Source of the DNA: Cadophora sp. MPI-SDFR-AT-0126
Lineage: Eukaryota > Ascomycota > Leotiomycetes > Helotiales > Ploettnerulaceae
Direction: 5' to 3'
DNA: 64,000 nucleotides
Assembly (NCBI GenBank): GCA_020747065.1
Contig: JAGMVK010000009.1
Span: forward strand, 1,364,001 to 1,428,000
Part shown: one piece after another, positions 50,415 to 63,000 of the stretch
Position numbering within the stretch: position 1 is the first letter of the stretch
How the letters are laid out: each line of letters begins with the position of its first letter
The notes under the pieces: model-generated
What the model saw: only the letters and a program-made list of their open reading frames with translations
The model's database searches: none
What the model was told of the DNA's origin: nothing
Made by a program: the position numbers and the translations under genes

Positions 50415-51664
50415 GTCAAGCTTCGCAGATGGTCAAGATGGAACCAGAAGTCATCCTTGAAATTGTCGGCGCAAGAATAAATCCATGCTCCCCTGACAGC
50501 GTCAAAATGGTCCTTCTACAAAAGTAGATCATTGAATGCTACGAATCAGGAACTTGGTGGCAGGCGAGTATCCAGAACCTAAACACTGAGTATTGAGTGA
50601 TCGGGTTCTGGGAGAAGGTCGGTATTCTCAGTGGGGGAGGGATCACGCCGATAACCTGAAGTCTGACCTCGGCCGTTCCTGTATGCCTAGCAAATGAAAG
50701 ACTTCAGCTTGCTGCAGGAATGGTGCCGTCGTGAGAACAGCCGAGCTTGGCGATCCACCTGGGATCAGACCAAAGCGTTACCAACAGGAATCTCAATTTT
50801 CGGCACTAGACGCAACTATTCGAAGAGGCTGTCTTGCAGAAGTGTTCACCTCACTAGAAACAGAATCGAATGCCTCAAGCCACCCAATTCATCAGAAGAC
50901 GTAAGGTGGAGACCACTAGCTGTGTCATCTCAAAGCGCAGCACTAGGTTAGGTTTACTCGAGATATGTGCGTCGAGTATGCTAGGTGCCAGGAGTCAATG
51001 AGCACTTGGGCAAGATGGATTTGAAAACCCAACAAAAAGGAGAAATCGGGACATCTCGAGTACAAGATCAACGGTCGTATTTCCTATAAGAGTCTGTGTA
51101 AGGTATAATTCCTGCAAATGTTGTCTCGGATTCAGCCAGGATTCTCGACGAGAGCCTAGGTAGCACAAGAACAAAACCAGACCCTTCGCGAGTAGCATTA
51201 CATCTCCATCCATCAGCTTGTGGTGGGTGGCAGCGAAACTTGCCGACTCTACTCTCAGCGATCATGTTAGTTTCCCGGCACCAGAAGTGAGAGAATCGAA
51301 CAAATTAAGTAGCGAGGTGGAGGCAATCAAGGGTACCGTGATTGTCAGCACAGTAGCGAGAAGAATAGCTAAGAATGCGAATCGCCCTTTCGATCATGTT
51401 ACCTAGGAGCTGCGAGTTCGTTTGACGGTACAGCTCGCTGTGGGCTTCCTGCTTACTCGTACAGCCCGTTGGTAAAGGTTATACCATTGGAAGTTGCAAC
51501 ATTCGGATCAGGGTAGCTACAGAGGAAACGAGGGTCAGTGCTGCTCTTTTAGAAAGATAATCAAAATTGCCAAGACAATAAAAGAGGTGAGAACATTGTC
51601 TGGGAAGGGCAGAGGTTAAGATCCCAGGCACCCAAAGTGGGGAGACAAAAGTCGAAAAGACTTA
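50415..51664. other. Intergenic region, no supported gene
   Basis: About 1.25 kb of normal composition between the hypothetical gene and the 3' end of the exchanger. Several frames of 60-85 codons exist on both strands without motifs or compatible splice sites. It may contain further 5' exons of the hypothetical minus-strand gene. Confidence 0.35.
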
Positions 51665-53297
51665 CTACCAAGCTGCTACCGCTATGATAAAATATACAAT
51701 CTGTTAATTGTTAACCATCGATCGTGGATACTTTGGGAATTGACTCACAACCAATAAGCCGCCCTCGAGAGCGTTTGATTCGCCGTCACGGAGAAAATTT
51801 CCAACGACCGTGATAGACAAAACAAGCAAGACAATCATAAAAATCTCAAAATTAAGATCCATTGGTTTATCGAGAATCCAGCCGATGATTACGACCAACG
51901 GAGCGTTGAAAAGAGCAGTTTGAATGGAAGGCCCCAAGCAATGGTAGAGCGCAAAGTTCATTTGCCCGTCCCATGCCTCGTCGACTGCAGTCAGGTGCTC
52001 GGCAGCCTTTTCGACAAGAGGAAGAAGTATCAAGCCAAGAAATTGATCCGGAATACCGGCTTCAACAACATCTTCAATTCGATTTACGAGGAACACGGCC
52101 AATACGGTGACCAGAATTATGGAGCCAGTGATGGCAACCATACATTCTGTCAGCGTAAATTTCGGCTTGGCCACTGCCGTAGTCAGCTCCGCCAGCTGGA
52201 AACTCGTTGAAGACATGTCTCATCAATGCGGTAGGGAATAATCTTTAAGGTGGGAGCACTGCCCTCATTGGGGCAGGAGGGAGGATGGAAAACATACAGT
52301 CAGCGTGGTGATCAAGGTCCTCATGCTCATCTTGTTCCAAAACCTCATCAAAAATGCTGTGATTTGTCCGTGCATTGTACCAAATGTACCTGGTAGGGTC
52401 AGCTATGTCAGTGGATATGTCATTAGGGGCAACCAACATGCCAAATGCGATAATTAACAATATAGAGGTGGTTCGACTTATTCCGAGTATGTCGTGCTCC
52501 AACTTCTTGTCTGTGAACCCGTGATGCCGTGGAGGCTCTACTGACTGCGGGATTGCAGAACCTTTCAGCGCTGAATAAAACGCACTCGGTATCAGCAGTC
52601 CAAATCCGGCAACGAGGAGCAAACCGTTTCCGACTTCACTGACAGCCGCATGGAAAGTCTGGACTTGCTGACGAATCCCGCCCACGGCAAAACACAGACC
52701 CAAGCATAGCAATAAGTTGGTGAGAATTGAACCAAGGATTGCCGCCTGGATAATTGGGATGAGATTTCCATGCTCAGCCGCGTCTTCACCAGATCCAGCT
52801 TTGTGTTTGATTATTAGTATCAGAAACAGAACAATCTCAACTATCGAGCCCTAATCAACCAGTCAGCAGTGACCGAGTAATGGACTACGAAGGAATCCCC
52901 AACCTATCCCAACACTTACAAACGTAGTCTCAATGAGAATTCCGGAAACTTTAGGCATCTTGCGAGCAAATTCTTGACCTGCAAATCCCAGAAGATTTGC
53001 GGCAGGAATCATCCCGACATAACTGATGACGAAGACCCAGATGTTGAGGTGCGGGGTAGCAAAATGCATGATAATTGCCAAGAAGCAAAACGGCCAAAGG
53101 AAATTGACTGCCATTGACACCTGATTCGAGCTCTTCCAGAGGACACTGAAGAAGTGCACAGGATTGAAGCCACGCCTGCCACTCTCGCCATCGGGATGAA
53201 TGGTCTGAGGGAGGAAGCCGGGCAGAAGGGCATGGGTTTCTGTCGGCGATCCGGGATCTTCACGGTTGCGAGCATGATGATGATCGGAAGGGCTCAT
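51665..53297 (-). CDS. CAX-family cation/H+ exchanger, divergent (VNX1-like group)
   Basis: Five exons on the minus strand: 53297-52920, 52850-52438, 52389-52298, 52218-51749 and 51700-51665, giving 462 residues. Introns are 69, 48, 79 and 48 bp and all phases agree. The frame spells the Ca2+/cation antiporter layout: helices, the first alpha repeat as ETTFGSIVEIVLFLIL (123-138), QAAILGSILTNLLLCLG, an acidic loop DEVLEQDEHEDLDHHAD, the second repeat GLILLPLVEKAAEHLTAV (356-373), and a C-terminal LEGGLLVIVYFIIAVAAW. Typical CAX repeats read GNxVE and GNAAEH; here they are GSIVE and EKAAEH, so both asparagines are gone. This resembles fungal type II CAX/VNX1 proteins known to exchange Na+ or K+ for H+ at the vacuole or ER, but ion choice cannot be read from sequence. 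The poly-His/acidic loop could sense or bind cations. Confidence 0.82.
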
Positions 53298-53852
53298 GCT
53301 GGGCCGGTGTTATGTGCAAGTGCAGGAACTCCAAGAATGAGTGAAGTGAAATATCGACAGCTCTTGAATCCGAGGGGAAGAGTAGGTTCGCAGATATCAA
53401 TGGAGTAAGAAAGTTTAAAGTCATACCTAGCGTGGTCTTGGAGGCCAATGAGAATCGTAGAATATTTCTTCTGATGGCTTGGCTGGCTGGCTTGACCTTG
53501 GAATCTGCTCTGTCTTCAGGGGTGACACTGTTAACGCTGCATAAGTTAGCAGCTCCAGCGTGAGAAGAGAAAGGAGATGGGAAGGGAAAGGGAAGAAGAA
53601 CCAGGTTGGAGAGAGAGTCAATGAACAAAGGAGCTTCGATCAAAGCTGGGATTTGAATTTAGATAAAGGGCTTTTGGAGAAAGGGCATGTAGACAAAGCA
53701 CGCATTGCCAAGGTTCTCAAGGTCTGTTCTCACTAAACCGAAAATAGCAAGAACTAGACTGTTTTCTAATAAAGTGGGGCAATAAAAATGATTGTAATAT
53801 AGTACGATATAAGAAAATCCCAGTAATCTCAGCATATCTGCTGAGCCTTCGA
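53298..53852. other. Intergenic: exchanger promoter side and tRNA upstream region
   Basis: No gene seen. It holds the 5' flank of the minus-strand exchanger (pyrimidine-rich when read on the minus strand at 53540-53620) and the upstream side of the tRNA. A frame running 53643-53260 on the minus strand overlaps the exchanger start in another phase and is not supported. Confidence 0.4.
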
Positions 53853-53943
53853 GGTCGTTTGGTGTAGTGGTTATCACGTCTGCTTTACATGCGTTTCTAG
53901 CCTCATATCGCAGCAGGTCGCCGGTTCGATCCCGGCAATGACC
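53853..53943 (+). tRNA. tRNA-Val (anticodon UAC) with 19-nt intron
   Basis: The acceptor arms GGTCGTT and AATGACC pair with one G-T wobble. The D arm is GTGTAGTGGTTATCAC. The anticodon stem TCTGC, loop TTTACA, gives anticodon TAC at 53886-53888. A 19-nt intron (53890-53908) follows position 37 in the canonical place. The 3' stem is GCAGC, leaving a 27-43 mismatch. The variable loop is AGGTC, and the T arm GCCGG-TTCGATC-CCGGC is perfect. A and B boxes are present. The gene ends in a T-rich tract (CCTTTTTTTC), a pol III terminator. Confidence 0.88.
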
Positions 53944-53970
53944 TTTTTTTCTTTCTTTTTTTTTTCTTTT
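53944..53970 (+). terminator. RNA polymerase III T-tract terminator
   Basis: A run of seven T directly follows the last tRNA base, with further T runs to 53970, as expected for tRNA transcription termination. Confidence 0.75.
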
Positions 53971-54300
53971 CGTTTTCTTCCTTACAGTATTCCCCCCTCT
54001 CTCTTATGATTCTGGACTTTTTTCATCCCTCTTGACGAGAGCTTATTAGTTGCGTGTGTGATGGCCCGACTCCCGCCTACCGACCGAGGCAGAACCCCGC
54101 ATCTGGCTCACGGGCCTGTCGCCAGCTTTGGCTTAACCGAGCAAGCCATGGTCTCCTATCGTATCGTAGGACCACAAGGTTTTTATTCATGTCCATGTAT
54201 ATCCGCATAAGTAAGTCAGTATAGGTAATTCCATCCGTACAGTAAGGCGTACTCACTACCTACGGTTGCTTGTTTGAAATACCATATCAAATCATATCAA

Positions 54301-54313
54301 CCCCCCCCCCCCC
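54301..54313 (+). repeat. Poly-C tract in the leader of the acyl-CoA dehydrogenase gene
   Basis: Thirteen consecutive C, five bases upstream of the ATG at 54319. It lies in the presumed 5' leader and is length-unstable by nature. Confidence 0.8.
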
Positions 54314-54318
54314 AGACA

Positions 54319-55931
54319 ATGCCTTCAAACTCCTCCCATGGTGCCATGAACTTCTCCCTTCCACCCGACCTTCAGAAGTACCTCACTGAACTCGACGACT
54401 TCATCGCCACCAAAATCGCCCCTCTACAGGGTTCTAATGACAACAACCGATTTTTTGACCATCGTCGAGAACATGCTCGAACAGATTGGGATAATCAAGG
54501 CTTACCTCGCCATGAATGGGAAGATCTTCTAGCTGAAGCACGCAGACTAGCTGACGAGGCGGGGTTTTACCGATTCTGCTTGCCAGAGGAATTTGGCGGG
54601 AAGAACGGTGGAAATCTTTGGATGGCTGCGATTCGAATGCATCTGGCGAAGAAAGGGCTTGGACTGTTCAACGATTTGCAGAATGAGCATAGTATTGTTG
54701 GAAACTTCCCCGATGTCCTTATGCTGAAGGAATTTGGAACCCAAGGTATGAGTTTCCCAGCTGTTGATCGCACCACATGCTCACTTTGGCACAGAACAGA
54801 AGAAGAACTTCATCACGGGGAGATTGGAAGGGAAATTTGGCTTTGCTTTTGGTCTGACAGAGCCAGACCACGGAAGTGATGCAACGCACATGTCCACACA
54901 GGCCGAAAGGTTCAAGCAGAAAGGCGTTGATGGATGGAAAATAAATGGTCAGAAAATGTGGATCAGCGGCATCCACAGAGCCACTCATTGTATAACATTC
55001 GTAAGAACAAAGGGGAAAGCCGGGGATGCTCTTGGAATCACCGCCTTCATCGTTCCCAAGAATACCCCAGGATTCGAGATTGAATCCTACGAGTGGACAT
55101 TCAACATGCCAACAGATCACGCCAGTAAGTCTAAACACTTCACCATGACCCGCACAGAAATTAACACCCCCCGTGTAGCCTTGAAGTTGACCGATGTTTT
55201 CGTACCCGATTCAGCAATTCTGGGGAAGGTTGGACACGGCCTTCCCATTGCTCAGACCTTTGTCCACGAGAATCGATTGCGACAAGCGGCTAGCTCCCTT
55301 GGCGCTGCCGAGTACTGCATCGAAGAAAGCATCAAGTATGCAAGGAAGCGGAAACCTTTCGGAAAGGAGCTATCTATGAACCAGAGCATACAATTTCCGC
55401 TGGTTGAGCTTTCAACTCAGGTGGCGATGCTGAAGCTGTTGATCCTCAAAACGGCCACGGAAATGGATAGTATGACGCAAAAGGAGATCGAACGAGACTT
55501 GGGAGATAAAGTATCAATGTGCAATGTAGGAGAACTATCCGTGTCAACGACTGAAGCTGACTTGTGATAGTACTGGGGCAATCGTCTCTGCACAGAATCG
55601 GCCGACAGAGCCATGCAGATCCATGGTGAGTAAAAGGAACCATGTTGTGATTACGTACTCACCGTCATAGGTGGAATTGGATATTCCAGGCACAAGGCGT
55701 ACGTTTGAATGCTTCACACCGTATGGAAACACTACTGACAGCTAAACAGTTTTGAGCATATATACCGCCACCATCGTGAGTAAGAGACGTCCCCATGAGT
55801 CGTTACTCTTGCTAACTTCTCCAGGCAGGTACCGAATAACCGAAGGCAGCGAAGAAATTCAAATGAGAAAGGTGGCAGCATATCTATTTGGATACGTGGG
55901 CCCTAGAAAAGCAGAGCTGTCGAGACTGTAG
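54319..55931 (+). CDS. Acyl-CoA dehydrogenase with C-terminal PTS1 (peroxisomal)
   Basis: Seven exons: 54319-54745, 54795-55124, 55179-55525, 55571-55625, 55671-55698, 55750-55775 and 55825-55931, giving 439 residues. The third exon start at 55179 was chosen over an earlier AG because it gives the family's DHATLKLTDVFVPDSAILG without an extra nine residues. FAD/substrate motifs are FGLTEPDHGSDAT (161-173), MWISG, FVHENRLRQAASSLGAA, and SMCNYWGNRLCTESADRAMQ followed by IHGG. The catalytic glutamate is E411 in YRITEGSEEIQMRKVA. The protein ends in Ser-Arg-Leu, a valid peroxisomal targeting signal type 1. It oxidises acyl-CoA to enoyl-CoA, the first step of beta-oxidation. Exons of 55, 28 and 26 nt at the 3' end are very small. 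It converges with FAB1. Confidence 0.92.
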
Positions 55932-57017
55932 GATCCTGGTCGTGGCGATGCGCTCACGTCCGACTGTTCCTTGCATCATGCTCGTACATTTACGGTTGAG
56001 GGTGAGGGAGAAGACATGTAACAATTGCCGAGATACTCTGGACAAGGAAGGGAAGTTTACATGTGATGGATTGAAATGTATGTTGCGGGAAAAGCTGATA
56101 TGACTGCAAGGTAGTGGCCTTTGTTCTACAAATTCAAGCTACTATCGATATCTGGTGTCGAACTTACCTGTCCAGATTCTCTGATCACCGGACTGGCTGG
56201 CCCGCCTCTCCCTCGCGTAACAATGATAATGGACTTCAATATAACTTCCCCTCAAGGCCGTACAATTCATTCTGAAAATTGCGATCCAGAAGCCTTTTTC
56301 GGGGCCAATCCACACAGCTCTTGAAAGCTCGCGGCCATCGGATACCATTCGATTTTGATACCCAGGCAGCTACCAGGTATCAGTAACATGGACTCTCAAT
56401 ATCTTCAGCTCGAGCCCAACACACCTATCTGCCCAACCAGGCACATCCCTTGACTTCGCATGAACGTCCACAAGCTCTGTTTCCATTTCCACGGGTGTTT
56501 CCTTTGAGCTCGCAGTCTTTGGGCTTTTGGCTTCAGGCTTATACAGAGATAAGGAAGCAAGGGATGAAACAGTCATCGATACTTACTGCTGAAATTGACC
56601 AGCAATATGCGATGTTGAAAGGACAAGTGGTGCGACTTTCAATAAGCCAGAGGCTGATGACAGCCTATTGCCATGAGCCAAGTCATTCAAACCAAAGAAC
56701 CAAGTATGATTGACCACACTGATAGCAATTCATGTGTGGAAATGCAATGTGGGAAATATGCCAATAATCAGATCGCGTCCACTGTGCTACTTCAGAAGCA
56801 ACGTCCGGAGGGAGACTTCCCACCTGTTCAGAACCCACTTCCTCAAAGCTAAACACTATTTAGTCGGACTTATATGCTTCAAAATGTGAAGTTGAGCGGA
56901 TGGAGACGCGTAATAGGAAGAAGCAGAAAAATAGGACTAGGGCTGAGTGATTGATATCTACATTCTATGACTGCTCACTGGCGATTCGGAAGATATGCAT
57001 GATCATGTGGTATTTCT
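55932..57017. other. Intergenic region between convergent genes
   Basis: About 1.1 kb between the stop codons of the acyl-CoA dehydrogenase and FAB1. It should hold both 3' ends. Short frames at 56370-56576 (minus) and 56450-56713 (plus) overlap each other and show no motif. Confidence 0.45.
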
Positions 57018-60000
57018 TTATGCTCCTGAATTCCCTTCAGTTGCCTCGAACTTCGAGTCTTTCTGGGGTTTGGTGTCCATCTGTTGCCACTGGTGCCAGC
57101 TATTCGGAGCTGTGTTATGAATCAGCAGGGCATATTTCCAAGTATCAAATAGGGGTTTACCTTGTAGGATATATCTATTCATAGCTTCCCGGAATCGACT
57201 TTTGTATTCCTAACTTTTGTTAACATGGAAGATCTAGCTGGCTGGTTCAGATCATCATACCTTTGGCGACGTAACCGTTGGACGGTTACGGCCACCACCT
57301 GCAAAACCGCGATCCTTGATCCATGATTCTAGTTTTTTGTCCTGTTAGAAGTTAGTTCACGTCGAGTACTACTTCATATCTGTACGTACCCAAGTGTAGG
57401 TCCTGACAACATCAATAATCCCCACAACGAGTTCCTTCCTAGCCTTTGACGTGTTAGCTGATGAGCATCAGACAAAAGATGTACAAACCTCGTCGACCGC
57501 AACCATTAGAGAATAGTCCATAACATCATTTCTCTGTAAAAATAAAGTATCGTTGAAAATAGCAGCCCGAAGCAGCTTCTTAGAATGCTACATCAAGTTA
57601 GCACCCGAATTCCCAAGAGATTGACATAGATAGATGACATACCTCCCGCGCAAAGAGCGGCGACTCGTAGATAAACTCAACCATGTTCTCGTCCAGAAGT
57701 ACTTCATTTTGCTCGCCGGTCGACTGAATTTTGCGATTTCGCATTGATCCCTTGAGGTCGAAGATACGAGTTGGTGACCGATCATAAAAGAGATTCTCCA
57801 TGACCAGGACATCCCACTTGATTTCCGTACCAGTGACTGGATTTTTGATTATGATTTGATAAAACCCAAGCATCTTTGCAATAACCGTTGGAAGGTCGTG
57901 GAAGAGGGCCTCAGCCATGATGTTAAAGTACGCTGGGGCAAACTTGAGGAAGGCCGCTGTCTCAATGGGCGAGAGTGATTTCAGAACGAGTCTGTCGTCC
58001 AGGGTCTTCAAGAAGACAGATTTGGTCTTGCCACCCTTGGAATCCCATTTGAGGCATCGCGAAAGCGACTCGACGATTCGATCTGAGACGCCACATTTCC
58101 GGCGTACTGCATCAAATTGTTCAGCGAAGAAGATCTTGCATTGCATCTTCGCGGATCCATCGGTGAACGAATATGCCAGATGGGTGCCGGTGGCTCGAAG
58201 TAATGATGTTTCAACCTCGGCCTGATCGAGCCCGTCCTCACAGATATCCGTTGTGCCATCCTGCTTCAGCATAGTCTGATCGTCCCTTTTAGTGCTGGCT
58301 TCGCCTTGGCAGCGAATGTTTGCAAGTTTGTCCTTGTAGTCTTGAGTTTGGAGGGCAAATGCAATCAAAGAGCTGGGTTCGTCTTCGCGCACGATGACAT
58401 CCACGTCGGCAAAGATGTGATCGCCAGCATTGAGGGGATAATCGAGAGGAGTCCATCCACTGGCAGACCTCTCGGCCCAGAAGTTTGTCAACATTTTCAT
58501 CAAAGTTGATTTCTCATGCTTTGGAATTTCCAAAGGACTATCAGCATTCTGCTTCCCTGCACCCAAGGACTCCGCAATTTCTGCAGCACCGGGTAGAATG
58601 TCATCAAGTAGAGAATGATCTACATCGCTGCCTGCACCATCATCGTCAGAGCCTGCTTGGCTAAGATTTTGTTGATTATCATCTGTCTCGGTTGCAGTCT
58701 CATCTGCGGTCGCAGAAGTGCCTGTCGGTGAATCTGGTGCTGGTTCTCGGGAAGGAGCCTTGTCGGTGTTGAGGCTAGCGAGTCCGCCAACGACGGTTGT
58801 GGGTTCAGCGCCGCGATGTGAGGGCTGCACATTCTCCAAAACCTCATCGCTTGGACCTCTTTCCTCTACAGCCTCATTCACGTCCTTGTATACCTCGACA
58901 ATCGGCTTGGCCGAGGCTTTGGGGAAGGCCCGTGACTGCGTAACTTTTGCAGCGCGCTGCTTTCTGTCCCGCAGCCGCTCTTTCTCAAATTCTCGGCTCA
59001 GCTGCTCAAAGTGTTTGGCCAAAGTCGACACCTTCGACTCTTTTCGTTTGCTGTTCACAGAGCGCGGGATCAGAGAGTGGCCAGCCTTACGGTGCGTCTT
59101 GATCGAGCCAAGCCCTAGTCTTTCGGAGAGCTTCTTGTCAGATTTCATGGGCTCTGTCGCCGACAATTTGAGAGTCTCGAAAGAGGAAGTTTGGTTATCG
59201 CTCGTCCCTCGGTTATCGCCGTTCTTCAGTTGTCCTCTGACGCTTGGTTGTAAGCGGCGAAGGGTACCAGCAGGCTGCGATTGAGTTCGGTTCATGGGAG
59301 GCGAAGCAGCCGTGCCACTCCGCCTCGCTGCACCCCTCTCGGCAGGACGTGGTATTCCGGATGCTGTAGATACATCGGGTGGGGCCGCGAGCTCACCTGA
59401 GCTTGAGCTTGGCTGGTGTGATTTTCTAAGCTTTTCGACCTTTTCTGAAAGTGTCGATTCCAAGGAAGCCCCAGGAAACTCCGTTGGGTGATTTTCATGG
59501 GCTGAAGGACTTATGGGAGACGAAATATCCGCAGGGATTACTGGGATGTCTTGCTCGGGGACGCTGCTTTGCTTTGGAACAGCTAGATCCAGGTGGTCGA
59601 TCCCCTCGCGGTCCAAGTACACAGCTTCCGGTTGTACTGCAGGGGTGGTCAGGTCATCTTTGCTATCTCCTAGCGCAGGACTGCCGATGGTGTTATTTTC
59701 CTCAACCACAGACGATAGAACCTCCTTTGCCTCTTCGGCGGAGACATTCGACGGATTTCGAGTCAGCTCTAGGGACGGATGCGGAGATTTCTCGTCAATA
59801 TCAGAAACCACGTCTTGTGCCTCCGTTGCGATGGATGTTGAGGATTCATCTCTGTCAATGAACATTTTCTTCAACTGAAGTGCAGCCAGCCTCCTAATAT
59901 CCTTTTCGGATGGGAAAAAGTTGGAATCAAAGTCAGCGAAAGCATCATCCCATTCTGCGACCTTCTCTTGCATTGCTCGCACTGCTCGGTTAAGCGGAAT

Positions 60001-63000
60001 GATCTCGTAGTATTTCGACTCCATATATTTTTCCTGGAGCTTGCGAATGAGTGCCGAGTGTTCCTCCTGCGCAAGTTTCGTGAGCCTGTCGACTTCTATT
60101 TTGCAAGCCTCGGTCTTCTCGGGCGCGACGCTATCTATGTTGATGCCCTTGATTCTGGAGTGCACAGATGCCATGAACCGGTTCCATCGTTCTTCGTGTT
60201 TAGTGAACAGGTCGTTCTTCAGTCTCAGGTCGTTATCGACTTTCCAGGTGATTCTTGTTCGAGGCACGATGATCTCAAGCAGGTCAATAGGGTCGTAATG
60301 GATACGGACGGCTACATTGCGGAAGCCAAAATACCGCAGATGATCTCGGTGTATGTCATGAGGGCAGAACCCGGCTCGCAATCGCAATTCGCTGCTCCAA
60401 AACGACAGCTCAAGATACTTCCCGAGTGAATACTTCCATGTGCTCTCGGACATGGGCATGACTTGTGTCTCTTTCTGACAGATTTTGCAGTAGCTCCACA
60501 TCAGAATAGAATCCTCGAGCCCTTTGAGCTTACAGGGCGACTTCTCGACAAAGACTGTGATACGTGCTTCACCATGGACATATGTTCTGTGATGCTCTGA
60601 CATCTTGCGCTCACATCCGTTTGAGGTACATATAGTGTTAACACTTAGGCAAAGATCTTCAACATACTGTCCCAGCGTGCAGTCCGGGTCGAATTCTGCG
60701 TGCTCGTTGTAGAAAGCTAGCGCGAGTAGCTCTGGTCCGGCACAAGGAATTGTAGTCGCAGTACACACCACTGTGTACAATACCGTTATGTTTTGGTGTG
60801 CATATGGGTCGAACAAATTTAAGTTTCCCTGAATGTAATTTTCCCACTGGCGCTTTTGTGTTTGATAGTTGTGCAAGGCCTTGTCGTACTCCGCATCGTG
60901 AACTGCGTGTAGAACTTCCATTATTTGGCGAGGCGCTCGTTTGACTGTCTCGTGGACCATTTCTGGTTTGATGAGCTGGAACTTCTGAGGTTTCGATTTT
61001 TCAATATCAGTCTGTTCTTCGAAAGTATCCTGATCCCGCAGCCGCTTGAGGTATGAGAGCCTCCGCTCCTGCTCGCGAGATCTCATGAGCAAGTATGGCT
61101 GAATGAATTTGACAAACGGCGAGGCAGATAAAATCTTGGTTCGGTGCTTTGCGACCATGTCACTGTAGAATGTTGGCATAGGGATATCTTCAGGAAGTTG
61201 ATCTTCAAGAGAGCCATGTGCATGTGATTCGTGAGCAGACACGAGTCTGGAGGGCTCAACCGGGATGTCAGACTTATTGCTCGGCAGGAACTGAAGATCT
61301 CCTATGCTGCCATCGTCATTACCCGACGCAAATTGTAGAGTTGGATCGTCTGTCGAATTACTGAGCTCCCTGTGTGTCCCCTTGGCCTCGGCAACAGCTT
61401 GCAGCTTATCGTTAGCTTGGGTCAGAAGTTCGCGTTGTTGTGCAGGATCGGAAACGCCAGACTGTAGTGTTTGTGCAGCTTGATGGCGACTTGGTGACAA
61501 ACTACCGCTGTCTGTAACTGATGGGATGAGTACGAATTCATCGCGCATCAGACAAGTCTCCAGCTTGAGATTATAAACGACATAAACCATGAACTCAGTA
61601 ATCCGTTTCATCTTGGAGAGGATGGCCATGTTGGCACCTCGCAAAGCGATGGTGCAGCCTAGCTCTTTGGGACATCCAGATAGGTAAATGTAGGTCTTCT
61701 TGCGCCCAGGAATGTCATTGTGGACGTATGTCTTGACATCAAACCCAGCACTCTTGCCGATATGCACTGGCTTCAGTGCTACCATATCGATTGATGATAT
61801 TATCTCCGTTTGCGCACATCGTGATACAGCTTCGATAACTGATTGCTTTACATTGTATGCCACTGTGATATTCGCCTCAGCGAGATACTGCAGCGCTAAC
61901 CCGGAGATGTGCTTCTGGACAAGGAGTAGCTGAGGGCGGAGTGATGCGATGCGGTTGACCATATTCCTTAGAAATTCCTTTTCTTGAGCAATGACTGGCT
62001 CGAGGCTCATGAAGTGATGTTGATGTCTCTGGTACTCGATTGGAAATGAAACGATGACAATCCTTGGATTTGATATGCTCCGCGGCATACTTTTGAGAGC
62101 GACGTTCTTTGTGAAGACAACGCCCGAGACATATGATGTATCCCCAGGTCTTCCACCAGGAATCTTCTTTAACTTCACATAGTGGCGAATGTCAATATCA
62201 TCACCGAGTCGGACATTGGGATTCACATCGTCTGTACACTGCAGCAAGATCGGAATGAGAGCATTCTGCCACGACGCAATATTGGGTATGTTCGCGTCGT
62301 CCAGCAACTGGTGCAGTAGCCGTCGGACATGATGTAAGCTAGCGTTGTTCAACTCGACAGCGGGCGCTTTGCTATCTCTCATGGATGCGCTACGAGTCAT
62401 CCTTGAAGGGCCGAGGCCCGCAGATGTTGACATGTTCTCAACGGTGGCTGTCTCCTCGTCCAGATTTCCGAAACCCTGGACTGGCTGCCTAGGAGAGGTC
62501 CGAGAGAGGTGTAGGTTGTTGCTAGCGGCACTCAGATTACGGCGTCGATTTGGTCTGGTGAAGCCACCGATAGACATTCCACCAGCGACATCGTCAAGCC
62601 CGCGGCTGGTGAAGCTTATTCCACTGACACTCTTGTCGCCGGTACGTGCCCGGTGTTTCTTGCCTGCACTCAAGAGGGATCCGAAGCCAGACCTATCGTT
62701 CTCGAAGCTTGGGCTGGCAATGGCAGCACTATTCATAGTGGCAAAGATGCTCATTTGTTCATCACCACTGGACTCCTCGTCAGACATGTATGGTGCCAGG
62801 TCCGGATCAATGATGTTGTCATCGTGGAATGCTGGCAATCGCGATTTCTTTCCCAGATCCTCCGTCACCCCTCTTTGGAATGGGGCTCTCTCTTCTACAG
62901 TTGGCTTAAATCGGCCGAGAAAGTTGTGTTTGGAGTGATGTCTTTTATGACCTGACGAAGCAGGACGTCCAGCCGCTGACAAAGCCTTCAAAGACCTGGA

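Noticed and set aside
55125..55178. Read-through of this stretch as coding in the acyl-CoA dehydrogenase
   Set aside because: It is open in frame but begins GTAAGT, ends GTGTAG and would insert 18 residues into a conserved segment; treated as an intron.
62345..62938. 197-codon and 188-codon plus-strand frames (also 58718-59284) antisense to FAB1
   Set aside because: They mirror the coding exon of a clearly identified kinase and show no motifs of their own.
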